From Gerris lacustris (taxonomy: Eukaryota > Arthropoda > Insecta > Hemiptera > Gerridae), in assembly GCA_951217055.1 (NCBI GenBank), contig OX578280.1:6262001-6326000 (forward strand): a stretch of DNA of 64,000 bases. The letters are read 5' to 3'. Positions 55,636 to 64,000 of the stretch are shown one piece after another. The notes under the pieces are model-generated. The model made no database searches, was not told where the DNA came from, and saw only the letters and a program-made list of their open reading frames with translations. Position 1 is the stretch's first letter. Each line of letters starts with the position of its first letter. The translations under genes were made by a program, and so were the position numbers.

Positions 55636-55707
55636 AAAACTCCACTACTATAATAAAATAAAAACGTCTTCAGAAAAATATTATTTACAGAAAAATTATA
55701 ATAGATC

Positions 55708-56742
55708 TTAACTAAGATTATTAATAAGTTTAAATTTAGTCTTATTATCTATATATTTACATTTGAGGAGGGACGTTATAAGGGTTTTAGTTTTTTTGTT
55801 GATAATATTAGTTGGATTATGTTTAAGTTTTTTATAAGTTGTGACATCGGAGACTAATATATCCATTTTATGATCGTATTCATGTTTGTCAATTGCTACT
55901 GTTTGTTTGGATTTATCGGAAGAGGTAATTAATATATTGGGGTTATCTTTTAAGAAGTTTTTGGCAGTAATAAAATTTTTATTTAGGTACGTGTCAGTTT
56001 CTGAAATGCAATAGTTCTTATTTTTTTTAGTGTTAATAAGGTGATTAGTGATAGCGTTAACGCATTGAGCTCTTTTATTGTCAATATGGTTTAAATCAGG
56101 ATCATCGCCTTTAGTTATAAGGGCGACTTCAATGTCAGAAATGAGTTTAGGTATAGGAAATTGATTACGAGGAAAAGGAAGTGAAAATTTAGGACCTAAA
56201 GATAAAATATTAGTTACATTTTCAGGAATATCACATGAAGTTAAATTGACAAACCAATTACTGTCACCAATTACCTTAACATGATTATATTGTTTTAATA
56301 AAATTGCCAATTTCTTTGTTTGAATATCTTTAGTGGTTTTAAAGATCTTATCGTAACTTATTATTTGGTGATTAATAAAATCGTTAAATAACTGGTCAGG
56401 AATTAAATTTTTAATTAGACTTTTGGTGAGATTAAAATCTCTTACAAGTTTGTTTTCATTAAAATAACAAATTTTAATCTCCAAGTTTAATGACTGTTTC
56501 TTAAAATTAGTAACTTTTGTATCCACCTGGTTACTGAAGGGATGTGTGGAATCGAGAAGTGTAGTGGTGCATCTGAAGTTTTGTTGGATGTGTCTGGGCG
56601 TGATTTTGTGTTGTCGGCATTTAAGTAGAAAAATCTTTTCGTTGCGGACGGCAGACAGTTTCTTATTGAGAGACACGTAACGCTTCATGGTGGATGAAGT
56701 GTTATTGCCATATTGTATAGTGATGTCTTCGTAGTAGCCCAT
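55708..56742 (-). pseudogene. Penelope-like element, N-terminal part of polyprotein
   Basis: 344 open codons from MGYYEDITIQYGNN to ...FKLINNLS, then TAA contributed at the LINE junction. Recognisable Penelope-type features are SSDKSKQTVAID and YDHKMDILVSDVTTYKKL (the region just before the RT). With the C-terminal part (49777-51211) the original protein would be about 820 residues, normal for the family. The start lies about 33 bp inside the 5' terminal repeat boundary. Confidence 0.85.
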
Positions 56743-56774
56743 AATGTTGGAGGGAAGGAAAACTCAGCCAATAT

Positions 56775-57025
56775 GATTAAGATGAAGTTAGCAACCGTAA
56801 AGTATAGATGTGAGGGAGTTAGTGAGGTACGGTCTAAAGAAAAAACTTGTTTACCAACTAGTTTCGTAAAATATATTTACATCATCAGGGTAACATTTAT
56901 GAACACAATACAAGACTATAAAGAAAGTTCTATGGTAAAGTTTGGAATGTGAATAAGTGAGATTGGAGAAAACAGAGTTTAAGGATTGGATTAGTTAGAG
57001 GAACACAAGGGTGGGGAACAAAATG
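56775..57025 (-). repeat. Penelope-like element terminal repeat, 5' side
   Basis: Direct repeat of 49310-49560. It marks the 5' end of the element and probably carries its promoter, as in Penelope pseudo-LTRs (established for the family, not shown here). Confidence 0.85.
56848..56896 (-). ncRNA. Hammerhead-ribozyme-like motif in 5' terminal repeat
   Basis: Same sequence as 49383-49431: TGTTACC, CTGATGA, GTAAA/TTTAC stem II, GAAAC, ACTAGT, GGTAAACA. Presence in both repeats would let a tandem transcript be cut into unit length. Confidence 0.65.
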
Positions 57026-57041
57026 AATACTACAAATGAAT

Positions 57042-57144
57042 ACGGTAGAGTATTTTGATGTTTTATGTTCGACATTATAGCTCCAGATTAAGAGAAATTA
57101 CAGAAGAATTTTTTTTTTAGCGAAATGTTGTAAATATACTCTAC
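57042..57144. mobile_element. 103-bp element with 11-bp inverted ends
   Basis: CGGTAGAGTAT at the left and ATACTCTACCG at the right. No coding; a tiny MITE-like sequence with no clear target duplication. Confidence 0.45.
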
Positions 57145-57399
57145 CGGCAAACATATCTTTGTTTTGATAATTTACACTGAACACTTCAAACAATTAAAAG
57201 AAGATAATATGTTATGTTTGCTAGGTAACATCAAACAGGTCATTTCAGGCCAAATATTTTTAAAAAAAATCAATATATCGCACAATGACCACATTAATAA
57301 AAATTGAACTATTGTCCAATATTGATATATCTGTTATCTGAAATCTTATATAAACCACTTTTTTCAAATATTTTCTCCAAGTTCTTAGCACAAATTGAA

Positions 57400-57540
57400 A
57401 AAGGAAAGGGAGATAATTCTCCCTCGGCTTCACCTCGGGATTTAGGGACCATGGTTCCTTCGGCTTCGCCTCAAGTACCAACTTTTTCGCTCAGGGAATA
57501 ATGGCTTACTTTACTCCCTAGGTGCATAAATAACTATTGT
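57400..57540 (-). repeat. Repeat family C, fragment
   Basis: Inverted copy of the C start region (TTACTCCCTAGGTGCATAAA, CTTCGGCTTCGCCTCAAG). The fragment is cut at GGGAGATAATTCTCC. Confidence 0.65.
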
Positions 57541-57630
57541 TCTTCAAAACGATCTCATCAGATTTCATAAAAATCAGATGAGTACTTCTAAAGATATAGG
57601 TGTAAATAAATGTATGTTTAGGCATAGGGG
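57541..57630 (-). repeat. Repeat R1, fragment
   Basis: GTTCTTCAAAACGATC and then AAATCAGATGAGTACTTCTA: two separate parts of R1 joined by an internal deletion. Confidence 0.5.
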
Positions 57631-57831
57631 CATATAAATACAGAATTGAACAAAGGTTAGGAAATGGGAAAAAGACACGTGTTTCTAGATCAAAAAGGTT
57701 AAGCACGTGCTATTCTAATATTTACACATCTTGGTGTATAAAAGGCCCACGTTCTCCTAAAGCGTAAAGTCTCAATTTTACGGGCGAGAAGTAGCATCTA
57801 GCTCTCTCACTCGCTAGTTTACACTCCACTT

Positions 57832-57864
57832 CCGGGGTTACTAGTAAACTAGTAACCCCGGCTT
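57832..57864. repeat. Perfect hairpin GGGGTTACTAGT
   Basis: GGGGTTACTAGTAAACTAGT then AACCCC: a near-perfect palindrome in otherwise unassigned sequence (57640-58010). Confidence 0.7.
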
Positions 57865-58019
57865 CGTATAATTGAGGCTTAATCCTCCAATGTATAATTC
57901 ACAAAATAACGAACGATAAAATAAAATGTAAAAAGGGAAAAAAAGATTAAGAAAACGTGAGACATAACTCACAAAGGATATAACTAAGTTAAATAATAGT
58001 AGCTTACACAAGTGTAGAT

Positions 58020-58582
58020 AATTAATAAATTTTATCTACGATTAATACGAAATATAAACATAATATCTCTGTTTAGATGCGTAGAAAGTGATTATTTACG
58101 TACTTGTATTCATTGCGCATGCCCGTCTCATGTCTCATAGTTCTTAACAATTCCTCTTCTTTACCACGCTAGCGCGGTAAAGAAGAGGAATTCTTCAGCT
58201 TTACGCACGATTAGTGAGTTTGTTTACATTTAACAAAACTAATTTGCTATTCTTTTATTAAAGTAACAGTTTATATCGAGTTTTTAATGAAAAATAATGA
58301 ATGAATCAAGTGGCTTTGACGAAAATGTAGAGAATAATACTCCTCCAGAAATAATTAATTCAGCAAAAAATACAACTCAAGATTAATGCCATCTTTATCA
58401 AGAGAAGAGATACGAACTTACATACAGCAAGTTTATTTTATTCTGTATTTATTATTCAAATCTAACCGAAAACGGCATTTTGCATTGCTCGTGTGGTTTT
58501 ACTACCCTCGCTGTCGCTCGGGTGCAAACTCCACACTCGCATGCAAAATGCTACTTTCCGCACTCGACGCGTAATGTACTAT
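58020..58582 (+). repeat. Repeat family B, copy 3
   Basis: Closely matches copy 2, including the CCTCTTCTTTACC palindrome (about 58153-58190) and the 29-codon frame (58297-58386). Its downstream frame retains MPSLSREEIRTYIQQVYF. Confidence 0.7.
58297..58386 (+). pseudogene. Truncated coding stretch in repeat B copy 3
   Basis: MNESSGFDENVENNTPPE... to TTQD, 29 residues. It differs from copy 2 by Gln-to-Pro at position 17 and silent changes. The shared one-base loss ends the frame early in both. Origin as for copy 2. Confidence 0.45.
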
Positions 58583-58667
58583 TAATATATGTACATTTTT
58601 ATACGAAGTGAAAATAAACATTAATATTATGTATAAATGTCTTTCTTAATAAATATAAATAATTTAG

Positions 58668-59400
58668 ATTTTTAGGGTTTTGTAGATACTTTTCAAAACC
58701 CTTATACCGAGGGTGATGTGTCCGTCTGTCCGTCACTCTTTGGTTCATAGGGCCCGAATCGTTTAAGCTTAAGTGCTGAAATTTGAAACAGTGGTGCAAC
58801 TTCTTGACCCAACCACAGGAAAAATATACAGAAGTTAAAAATTAAATATGCGCTTGCGCAAGTCGCAAAAATGTGGTAAACTTAAAAATTTATATTTCTT
58901 TAAATTTTCGAGTGGGGTATATCAAATGAAAGCTGCTACAGTAGGTTACAAATATATTATATGCTTTTTTTCAATTTTGCATTCATTATGGGTTAAATAA
59001 ATCAAAACATACCCCCAAACCCTCCCCCAACCAATATATAACGGCTGGTCCTAAAATTTCGAAATAATTCATGCTATTACCTTATTATGGGGCGATGAAA
59101 ATTCCGGGAGTCAATCCCCAATTTTCAAAAATCGCCAATTATTTATTTGTTTAAAATTTTGAGTGGGGTATCAAATGAAAGCTACTGAAGAGTAGGACAC
59201 AAATATATACATGCTTTTTAAATGTTGCATTTTTTATTGGTTTTATAAGTCAAAATATACCCAAAAAACATCCACCCCAACCACTATCTAACGTCTGGTC
59301 CTAAAATTTCGAAATAATTCATAGTTATACCTTGTGGTAGGGCGATAAAAATTTCCTGAAAAAAAGTAATTTATCTAGTCGTTATTACCGATAAAAAACA
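58668..59400 (+). repeat. Helentron-like repeat, third type
   Basis: Starts TTTAGGGTTTTGTAG with a fold-back CAAAACCCTTATA and a GTCCGTCTGTCC run, then two related blocks with GAGTGGGGTATCAAATGAAA (near 58908 and 59160). The 3' terminus was not identified. It is followed by CCCCGGGGGATCGAACCC, a B-box-like site near 59408. Confidence 0.45.
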
Positions 59401-59469
59401 TTGTGATCCCCCGGGGGATCGAACCCTGGACCCTTAAGATCAAAGAAAAAAATCATATCTACATAACTA

Positions 59470-59926
59470 GTCCACAGGCCACCATAAGAAGTGAGTCGCT
59501 AGTCGCTGATTGATAAAATTTTCTTACCTTATGGAATCGGTTATTTATGTCGTGTCCACCGATGAATTGGGTATATGGCAACTGGGCGCTGGGCCATTTC
59601 TTTTTTGTTGACATGCCAAACTTGCCCTTGTGCGGGAACATTGAAAAGAGATAGATAAAATTTTGATTTTCACAGGATCGATTAATTAAATTATTTAAAA
59701 AACAGTGGTAAAGGTGGCCACCCTTACGAGTGGGCCGTTTTTTTTTCAACGTCCCCGCAGAGCGATATGTTTGGGGCGGTGGACACCCCAAACGGCCCAC
59801 TCTTAGCGCCCAGTTGCCATATACACAATTCATCGGTGGACAAGGCATAAATAAGCGATTCCATAAGGTAAGAAAACTTTATCAATCAGCGACTCACTTC
59901 TTATGGTGGCCTGTGGACTATAATCT
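59470..59926. repeat. Foldback element, about 130-bp arms
   Basis: Arms 59470-59604 and 59795-59926 are inverted copies containing GGCCACCATAAGAAGTGAGT, CCGATGAATTGGGTATATGG and GGGCGCT. The loop holds CCCTTACGAGTGGGCCG, with a further inverted match at 59795. The 129-codon frame is imposed by the arms. Confidence 0.75.
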
Positions 59927-59939
59927 GTCACAATTGTTT

Positions 59940-60340
59940 TGATTTTTCACATGAATTAAAGTATCAATTTAGCAAAAGTTAAAGTGCGCAGACGGTTCAA
60001 ATTAATCGTTGTAAATAAATGTATGTTTGTGTGCATTTGGAAGAGAAACAAATGAGCGCAGAAGGTTGAAACTTATATGGGACCACCAATGGGCTAATTA
60101 TGACCTACCATACAAATTTCATTAAACTCGAACGTGTAGTTTTTAAGATATGTTGGTTCGCAAAAATCGAACGACAGACCGACAGACCGATAGACAGACA
60201 CGGAACCAAAAATGTTCCATGATGTCTAAAAGGGATTTCTGTCTAGGAATTTTTGATATCGGAGAACCAAAATATTTTTTGTTCTTCGAAACGATCACAT
60301 AGCTTCCGTTACCTTCGGTAAGCTCGGAAGCAAAAAAAAG
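59940..60340 (-). repeat. Repeat R1, inverted copy
   Basis: Minus strand runs from the opening GCTTCCGAGCTTACCGAAGG hairpin (60305-60333) to TTTAATTCATGTGAAAAATC; the terminal block is missing. Confidence 0.7.
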
Positions 60341-60489
60341 TAATTCTAGCAAAGAATTATATCACTTTAATAACAACCTCCTTTTTCCCTCCACTACTCG
60401 AGTCGGCTAGTGTATTTTGTCATTTCTGTTTTGAAGGTTTAGTGAGGGATCACAATGAATTTCTGAATAGCAAAGTTAACTGAATAGTA

Positions 60490-60622
60490 AAGTTTGACAG
60501 ACAGATCGACACGGAACCAAAAATGTTCTCTGATGTCTGAACCGGATTTCTGTCTTGGAATTTTTGAAATCGGAGACATTAAAATTTTTCGTTCTTCAGA
60601 ACGATCACATAGCTTCCGTTAC
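60490..60622 (-). repeat. Repeat R1, inverted fragment
   Basis: From TAACGGAAGCTATGTGATCG to the CTGTCTGTCAAAC stretch. Its hairpin is cut by a B fragment. Confidence 0.65.
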
Positions 60623-60724
60623 AACAATTGTAGATAAAGTACGGTACACAACTCGTGTACTCGGGTGTTACTACCCTCGCATGCAAAATGGTACTTTCCG
60701 CACTAGACGCGTAATGTACTATTA
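60623..60724 (+). repeat. Repeat family B, 3' fragment
   Basis: ACAACAATTGTAGATAAAGT through CACTAGACGCGTAATGTAC, with the central hairpin rearranged. It sits at the end of the R1 fragment. Confidence 0.55.
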
Positions 60725-60754
60725 TCAATAACCCTGAAGTCAACTAAAAGAAAT

Positions 60755-61022
60755 CAAATCATTAAGGTTGAAACTTATATGATATGAGACCATTAATAGT
60801 CTAATTATGACGTACCATCTAAATTTTATTTTTATCGGACGAGTAGTTTTTAAGATAATGTCGGTGCACAAAAATTAAGCGAAAACCGACAGTTATAGAC
60901 ATGGAACCAAAAATGTTCCTTGTCGCCTGAAACAGAAATTTTTGAAATCGAAGACATAAAAAATGTTCGTTCTTCCGAACGATCGCATAAAATCCGTTAC
61001 CTTTGGTGAGCTCGGAAGCAAA
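60755..61022 (-). repeat. Repeat R1, inverted copy
   Basis: Opening hairpin at 60985-61020, the TCAGGCGACAAGGAACATTT block, and the CCATAT(C)AAGTTTCAACC end. Confidence 0.65.
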
Positions 61023-61069
61023 TTGATTTTTACGAATAACCCTGAAGACCTCTTTAAGAAATCTTTACA

Positions 61070-61345
61070 AATTTTTAAGTTTTAGGTAGTATTCATACTA
61101 CGGAAAGATTAAATTTTACTTTAAATCAAATTATAATTATCATTAACTACGGGAGACATACAGAGAAAAATAGACCTCCGCACCAGGACGCCTTTAACGG
61201 ATTAATAGGAGTAGGAGGCCCGAAGTGTCCCGGTGCGGGGGTCTATTTTTCTCTGTATGTCTCCCTTAGTTAATGATAATTATAATTTAATTTAAAGTAA
61301 AATTTAATCTTTCCGTAGTATGAATTGAATACTACCTAAAACTTA
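61070..61345. repeat. Palindrome made of two inverted tRNA-like units
   Basis: Left arm TTTTAGGTAGTATTCATACT...GGGAGACATACAGAG and right arm CTCTGTATGTCTCCC...AGTATGAATTGAATACTACC flank a centre with CTTTAACGGATTAATAGGAG and GGTGCGGGGGTCTA. It is the tRNA-like unit of 61541-61670 fused head-to-head with an inverted partner. Confidence 0.7.
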
Positions 61346-61540
61346 AAAATTTGAATTTCTAATTGATTGTACTAGGTACAGGTACTAATTGAGTACTTTA
61401 TAATTATAAGCAAGCTTTGATTCTTGGTCTAGTTCTATTGCCGTGAATATTTGGCAGCTAGATTTGTAGAAAAGATTGAAAGCTTGGATTCGGGGAATTT
61501 GTATCGGTAACAGAAAAATCATCATCAACAGAGAAAAATC

Positions 61541-61670
61541 ATTCTCCCTTATAGCTCAGTTGGTAAGAGCGCCTGTAACGGATTAATAGGAGGCCCGAGG
61601 TTCATGTCCCGGTGCGGGGGTCTATTTCTCTCTGTATGTCTCCCGTAGTTAATAATAATTATAATTTGTT
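61541..61670 (+). repeat. tRNA-like unit, copy 2
   Basis: CTCCCTTATAGCTCAGTTGG then TAAGAGCG: a near-perfect pol III A box with D-arm. A CCTGT/ATAGG anticodon stem follows with an oversized 9-nt loop, then GAGGTTCATGTCCC as the B box. The loop size and changed B box argue against an active tRNA. Downstream TCTCTCTGTATGTCTCCC and TTAATAATAATTATAATTTG are shared with the other units, so it is a repeat head. Confidence 0.6.
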
Positions 61671-61917
61671 TTAAAGAATTCTTTACATAAAAGACGTTAA
61701 ATTGCATCGAAGTCGGTAAAAGAAAATATTCTACAGACGAACTCTAATTGCAAGGTAAACCTCTTTAGTGTGGGAGTTCTGGAAGAGCTTCAAGTCATCC
61801 TCGTATAATTCCATAATTATAATGTATTCAAACCAATTATACAAATAATTTAATCTGTTAAATGACAATCATAGACATATTCCTGATTCATTTCTATGAT
61901 ATTAAATGTGTATTATA

Positions 61918-62022
<105 letters not shown>

Positions 62023-62289
62023 CACATGTACATAAATTATTACTTCATAATTCCCAAGAATATGCTTGAGAGTTATAACTAAACCTTGTTTTGATCACGC
62101 TGTGACTGGATGGATGCAAACACTCAAATTTTTAATAAATTTTCCTTCTTCCGTGTATTATCATCAGACAATGATCAGTCAAAACATTATTGGCAATTAT
62201 GACCAAGTTATAACCAGATATGTTTATACGAACACCAAGAAAAGGGGTGATGAGTAATTTGAAATAATATGACATAGGAGTGTGTAAAA

Positions 62290-62346
62290 GACGTCACACT
62301 GCTGTAATATAAAAGCAATTCTTCCCGCGTTACTTGTTATCAGTTC
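62290..62346 (+). promoter_or_regulatory. Core promoter, gene copy 3
   Basis: GACGTCA (62290-62296; the first T of TGACGTCA is A), TATAAAAG (62308-62315) and initiator TCAGTT (start A62342), again 34 bp from the TATA. Distance from the CRE-like site to the TATA is slightly longer than in copies 1 and 2. Confidence 0.78.
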
Positions 62347-62526
62347 ATTGCTGGCTCTTATACAGTGCAATTCATATTTTTTTTAGTTTTAAACTCTTAT
62401 AATTATTTTTTTGCAATTCATTATTTTAACTTCTAACTTTTATCAATCTTTTTTTTTTATTTGAAACTTTCAGTTTCATTTTTATACACCGCAAATATTT
62501 ATTTTTCTCAACTCTAAAAAACCAAG
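62342..62526 (+). other. Exon 1 (5' UTR), gene copy 3
   Basis: Starts ATCAGTTCATTG like copy 1 (TTATCAGTTCATT) and ends AACCAAG|GTAATT, so it keeps CAAG before the expected ATG of exon 2. No ATG. It diverges from copies 1 and 2 elsewhere. Exon 2 is not seen before the window ends. Confidence 0.65.
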
Positions 62527-63165
62527 GTAATTTTTTTTTTTAACTTTCATTTCTCATTTAAACTTTAAACAATCATAGTCTAGGTCCTAGGAGAAAGCGT
62601 GCAAAAAAATGTCTGACTAACATCAAGCTAGAATATTGAATTTTTTTAGTGCCTTTTAAGAATATGTGGTCGGGTAAGTTCGTCTACAGGAAATAGCTTG
62701 GCAATAGGCATTTGAAAAAAACAAACCGGTGGAGAGAGGTCAAGTCCCGCCAATTATGGTGGACAGTGTGATTTTCATGATCCTGAGTACGAACTTAGTT
62801 AGTAGACCGAAAATCATGTTGATGTTGGTTTGTCCATTGATATGTTAGTTATTCAAATATTACTTCAAATCAAGTGATTTCATGTTAAGACTGAATTTTA
62901 AATTAATTCATAGATATAGATGACAGAGTAATCATGTGAACTTATGACATAAATCGTTTTAGATTTGACAAAATATTTTTTTGTGTTTTTTTCCTTTTTT
63001 TTAAACTTCGCAAAAATAGAACCAAAGAACATAGTAACAATCCCCAATTAGAAGTACTAAAATGTTGTCTTGCATTTCTTATTGGGATTATGTATGTCTT
63101 GAAAACTAAGTTTTATTTATCCCCAAAATTAAATTTAGTCTAAAAAAATCATATTTTAGGTTCAT
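62527..63165 (+). other. Intron 1 of gene copy 3, unassigned part
   Basis: No repeat, hairpin array or exon seen. It continues into the R1 copy and beyond the window. Confidence 0.45.
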
Positions 63166-63169
63166 ATTT

Positions 63170-63782
63170 TTGCTTCCGAGTTTACCGAAGATAACGGAAG
63201 CTATGTGATCGTTTCGAAAACAAAAAAAATTTTAGGTCTCCGATTTCAAAAATTCCAAGACTGAAATCCGTTTCAGACATCAGGGATCATTTTTTTGGTT
63301 CCGTGTCTGTCTGTCGGTCTATCGGTCTGTCGTTCGATTTTTGCAAACCAACATATCTTAAAAACTACACGTTCGATTTTAATGAAATTTAGATGGTAGG
63401 TCATAATTAGCCCATTGTTGGTCCCATATAAGTTTCAACCTTCTGCGTTAATTTGTTTTTCTTCCACATGCGCACAAACATACATCTATTTACTCCTATA
63501 GCTTCAAAAGTACTTATCTGATTTCTATGAAACTTTTACAGTTTATCGAAACTACCCCGCAGATATCCCAAGATTAATTTGAACCGTCTGCGCTCTTTAA
63601 CTTTTGTTAAATTGATACTTTAATTCATGTAAAACATTAAAACAATTTTGACTGATTAAAAACCGGGGAAACAATTAAACAAATTAGACAATAATGGCTT
63701 GTAAAAAAATCATAAAACCAATACAGTACGTGGATAGGATGCGAGGAAGCTATGTGCCATACCAATTGGCAGTCTATTTTAA
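63170..63782 (+). repeat. Repeat R1, full-length copy in gene copy 3 intron
   Basis: From GCTTCCGAGTTTACCGAAGA to ATTGGCAGTCTATTTTAA. With 35260-35860 it defines the family length of about 610 bp. Confidence 0.75.
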
Positions 63783-63955
63783 TAAGTTTTATTAGAATTC
63801 ATTCATCGAGTGTGTATTTGAATAGGTTATGATTTAATTAATAATTCTGGTTTGGAATTTAATTATTTAAATTTAAAACTATTTTGTTTGTTTTTACAAT
63901 TAAAAGATGAATTGTGATTAGATAGGTAACTTGTAATTCTTCTGATGTAAAGTGT

Positions 63956-63957
<2 letters not shown>

Positions 63958-64000
<43 letters not shown>
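63958..64000. repeat. (TA)n microsatellite at window edge
   Basis: TA run to the last base, so its full length is not visible. Confidence 0.95.

Larger units (their letters stand above)
51219..55700 (-). mobile_element. Jockey-type LINE inserted in the Penelope-like element
   Basis: Oriented right to left: short 5' UTR, ORF1, ORF2, 3' UTR of about 200 bp, and poly(A) seen as T27 at 51219-51245. Both ORFs are intact, so this may be a recent and possibly competent copy. It splits the Penelope-like gene between its N-terminal region and the RT. I see no clear target duplication; the 5' boundary lies within about 55640-55707. Confidence 0.88.

Noticed and set aside
59459..59848. 129-codon minus-strand frame
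   Set aside because: Spans both arms of a foldback element, which forces partly mirrored readings.
61541..61620. Functional tRNA gene
   Set aside because: The anticodon loop is too long and the B box is altered; the sequence is the core of a dispersed repeat.

Overview
This window is AT-rich eukaryotic DNA, almost certainly arthropod. Three copies of one promoter carry a TCAGT-type initiator 34 bp downstream of a TATA box, which is the arthropod cap-site pattern. The transposons (Jockey-like LINE, Penelope-like element, hAT, PIF/Harbinger, Helitrons, tRNA- and 5S-related repeats) fit that origin. Nothing prokaryotic is visible. The species cannot be named from the sequence.

The only host-gene candidate is a small tandem family on the + strand. 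Copy 1 (20850-25335) and copy 2 (44052-47300) each have a non-coding exon 1, an exon 2 holding a complete 65-residue ORF whose ATG lies directly after the splice acceptor, and a non-coding exon 3 with AU-rich elements. Copy 3 starts at 62290 and runs off the right edge after exon 1. The two ORFs differ at 3 of 198 bases. The proximal promoter has a CRE-like palindrome, a TATA box and an initiator at almost fixed spacing. Intron 1 of copies 1 and 2 holds an array of about 72-bp hairpin units, and intron 2 of both holds the same small inverted-repeat element. I do not recognise the protein.

The rest is layered mobile DNA. From left to right: palindromic repeats and a 41-bp minisatellite (1-3060); repeat R1, a tRNA-derived SINE, repeat R2 and tandem repeats (3200-7060); a dimeric repeat containing a 5S rRNA-like segment (8105-9385); two PIF/Harbinger-type elements (9679-10876); a hAT deletion derivative with an 8-bp target duplication (11330-12092); Helentron-like repeats (12131-13067, 25482-26216); a palindrome with hammerhead-like cores (13957-14226); gene copy 1; a 2.2-kb nested palindrome (26452-28684); two Helitrons in opposite orientation (29281-30292, 32044-32617) around another 5S-related repeat; a LINE fragment; a second hAT with its own 8-bp duplication (36434-38788); an exact 646-bp direct duplication (40027-42432); and gene copy 2.

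At 49310-57025 is a Penelope-like element with a GIY-YIG endonuclease, bounded by near-identical 251-bp repeats that each carry a hammerhead-ribozyme-like motif. A Jockey-type LINE with two open reading frames is inserted into its reverse transcriptase. The right end (57040-64000) holds further palindromes, R1 copies, tRNA-like repeats, a long TA microsatellite and the start of gene copy 3.

No software was run. Boundaries given as 'about' are by eye, and repeat families R1-R3 and A-C are labels made up for this window.
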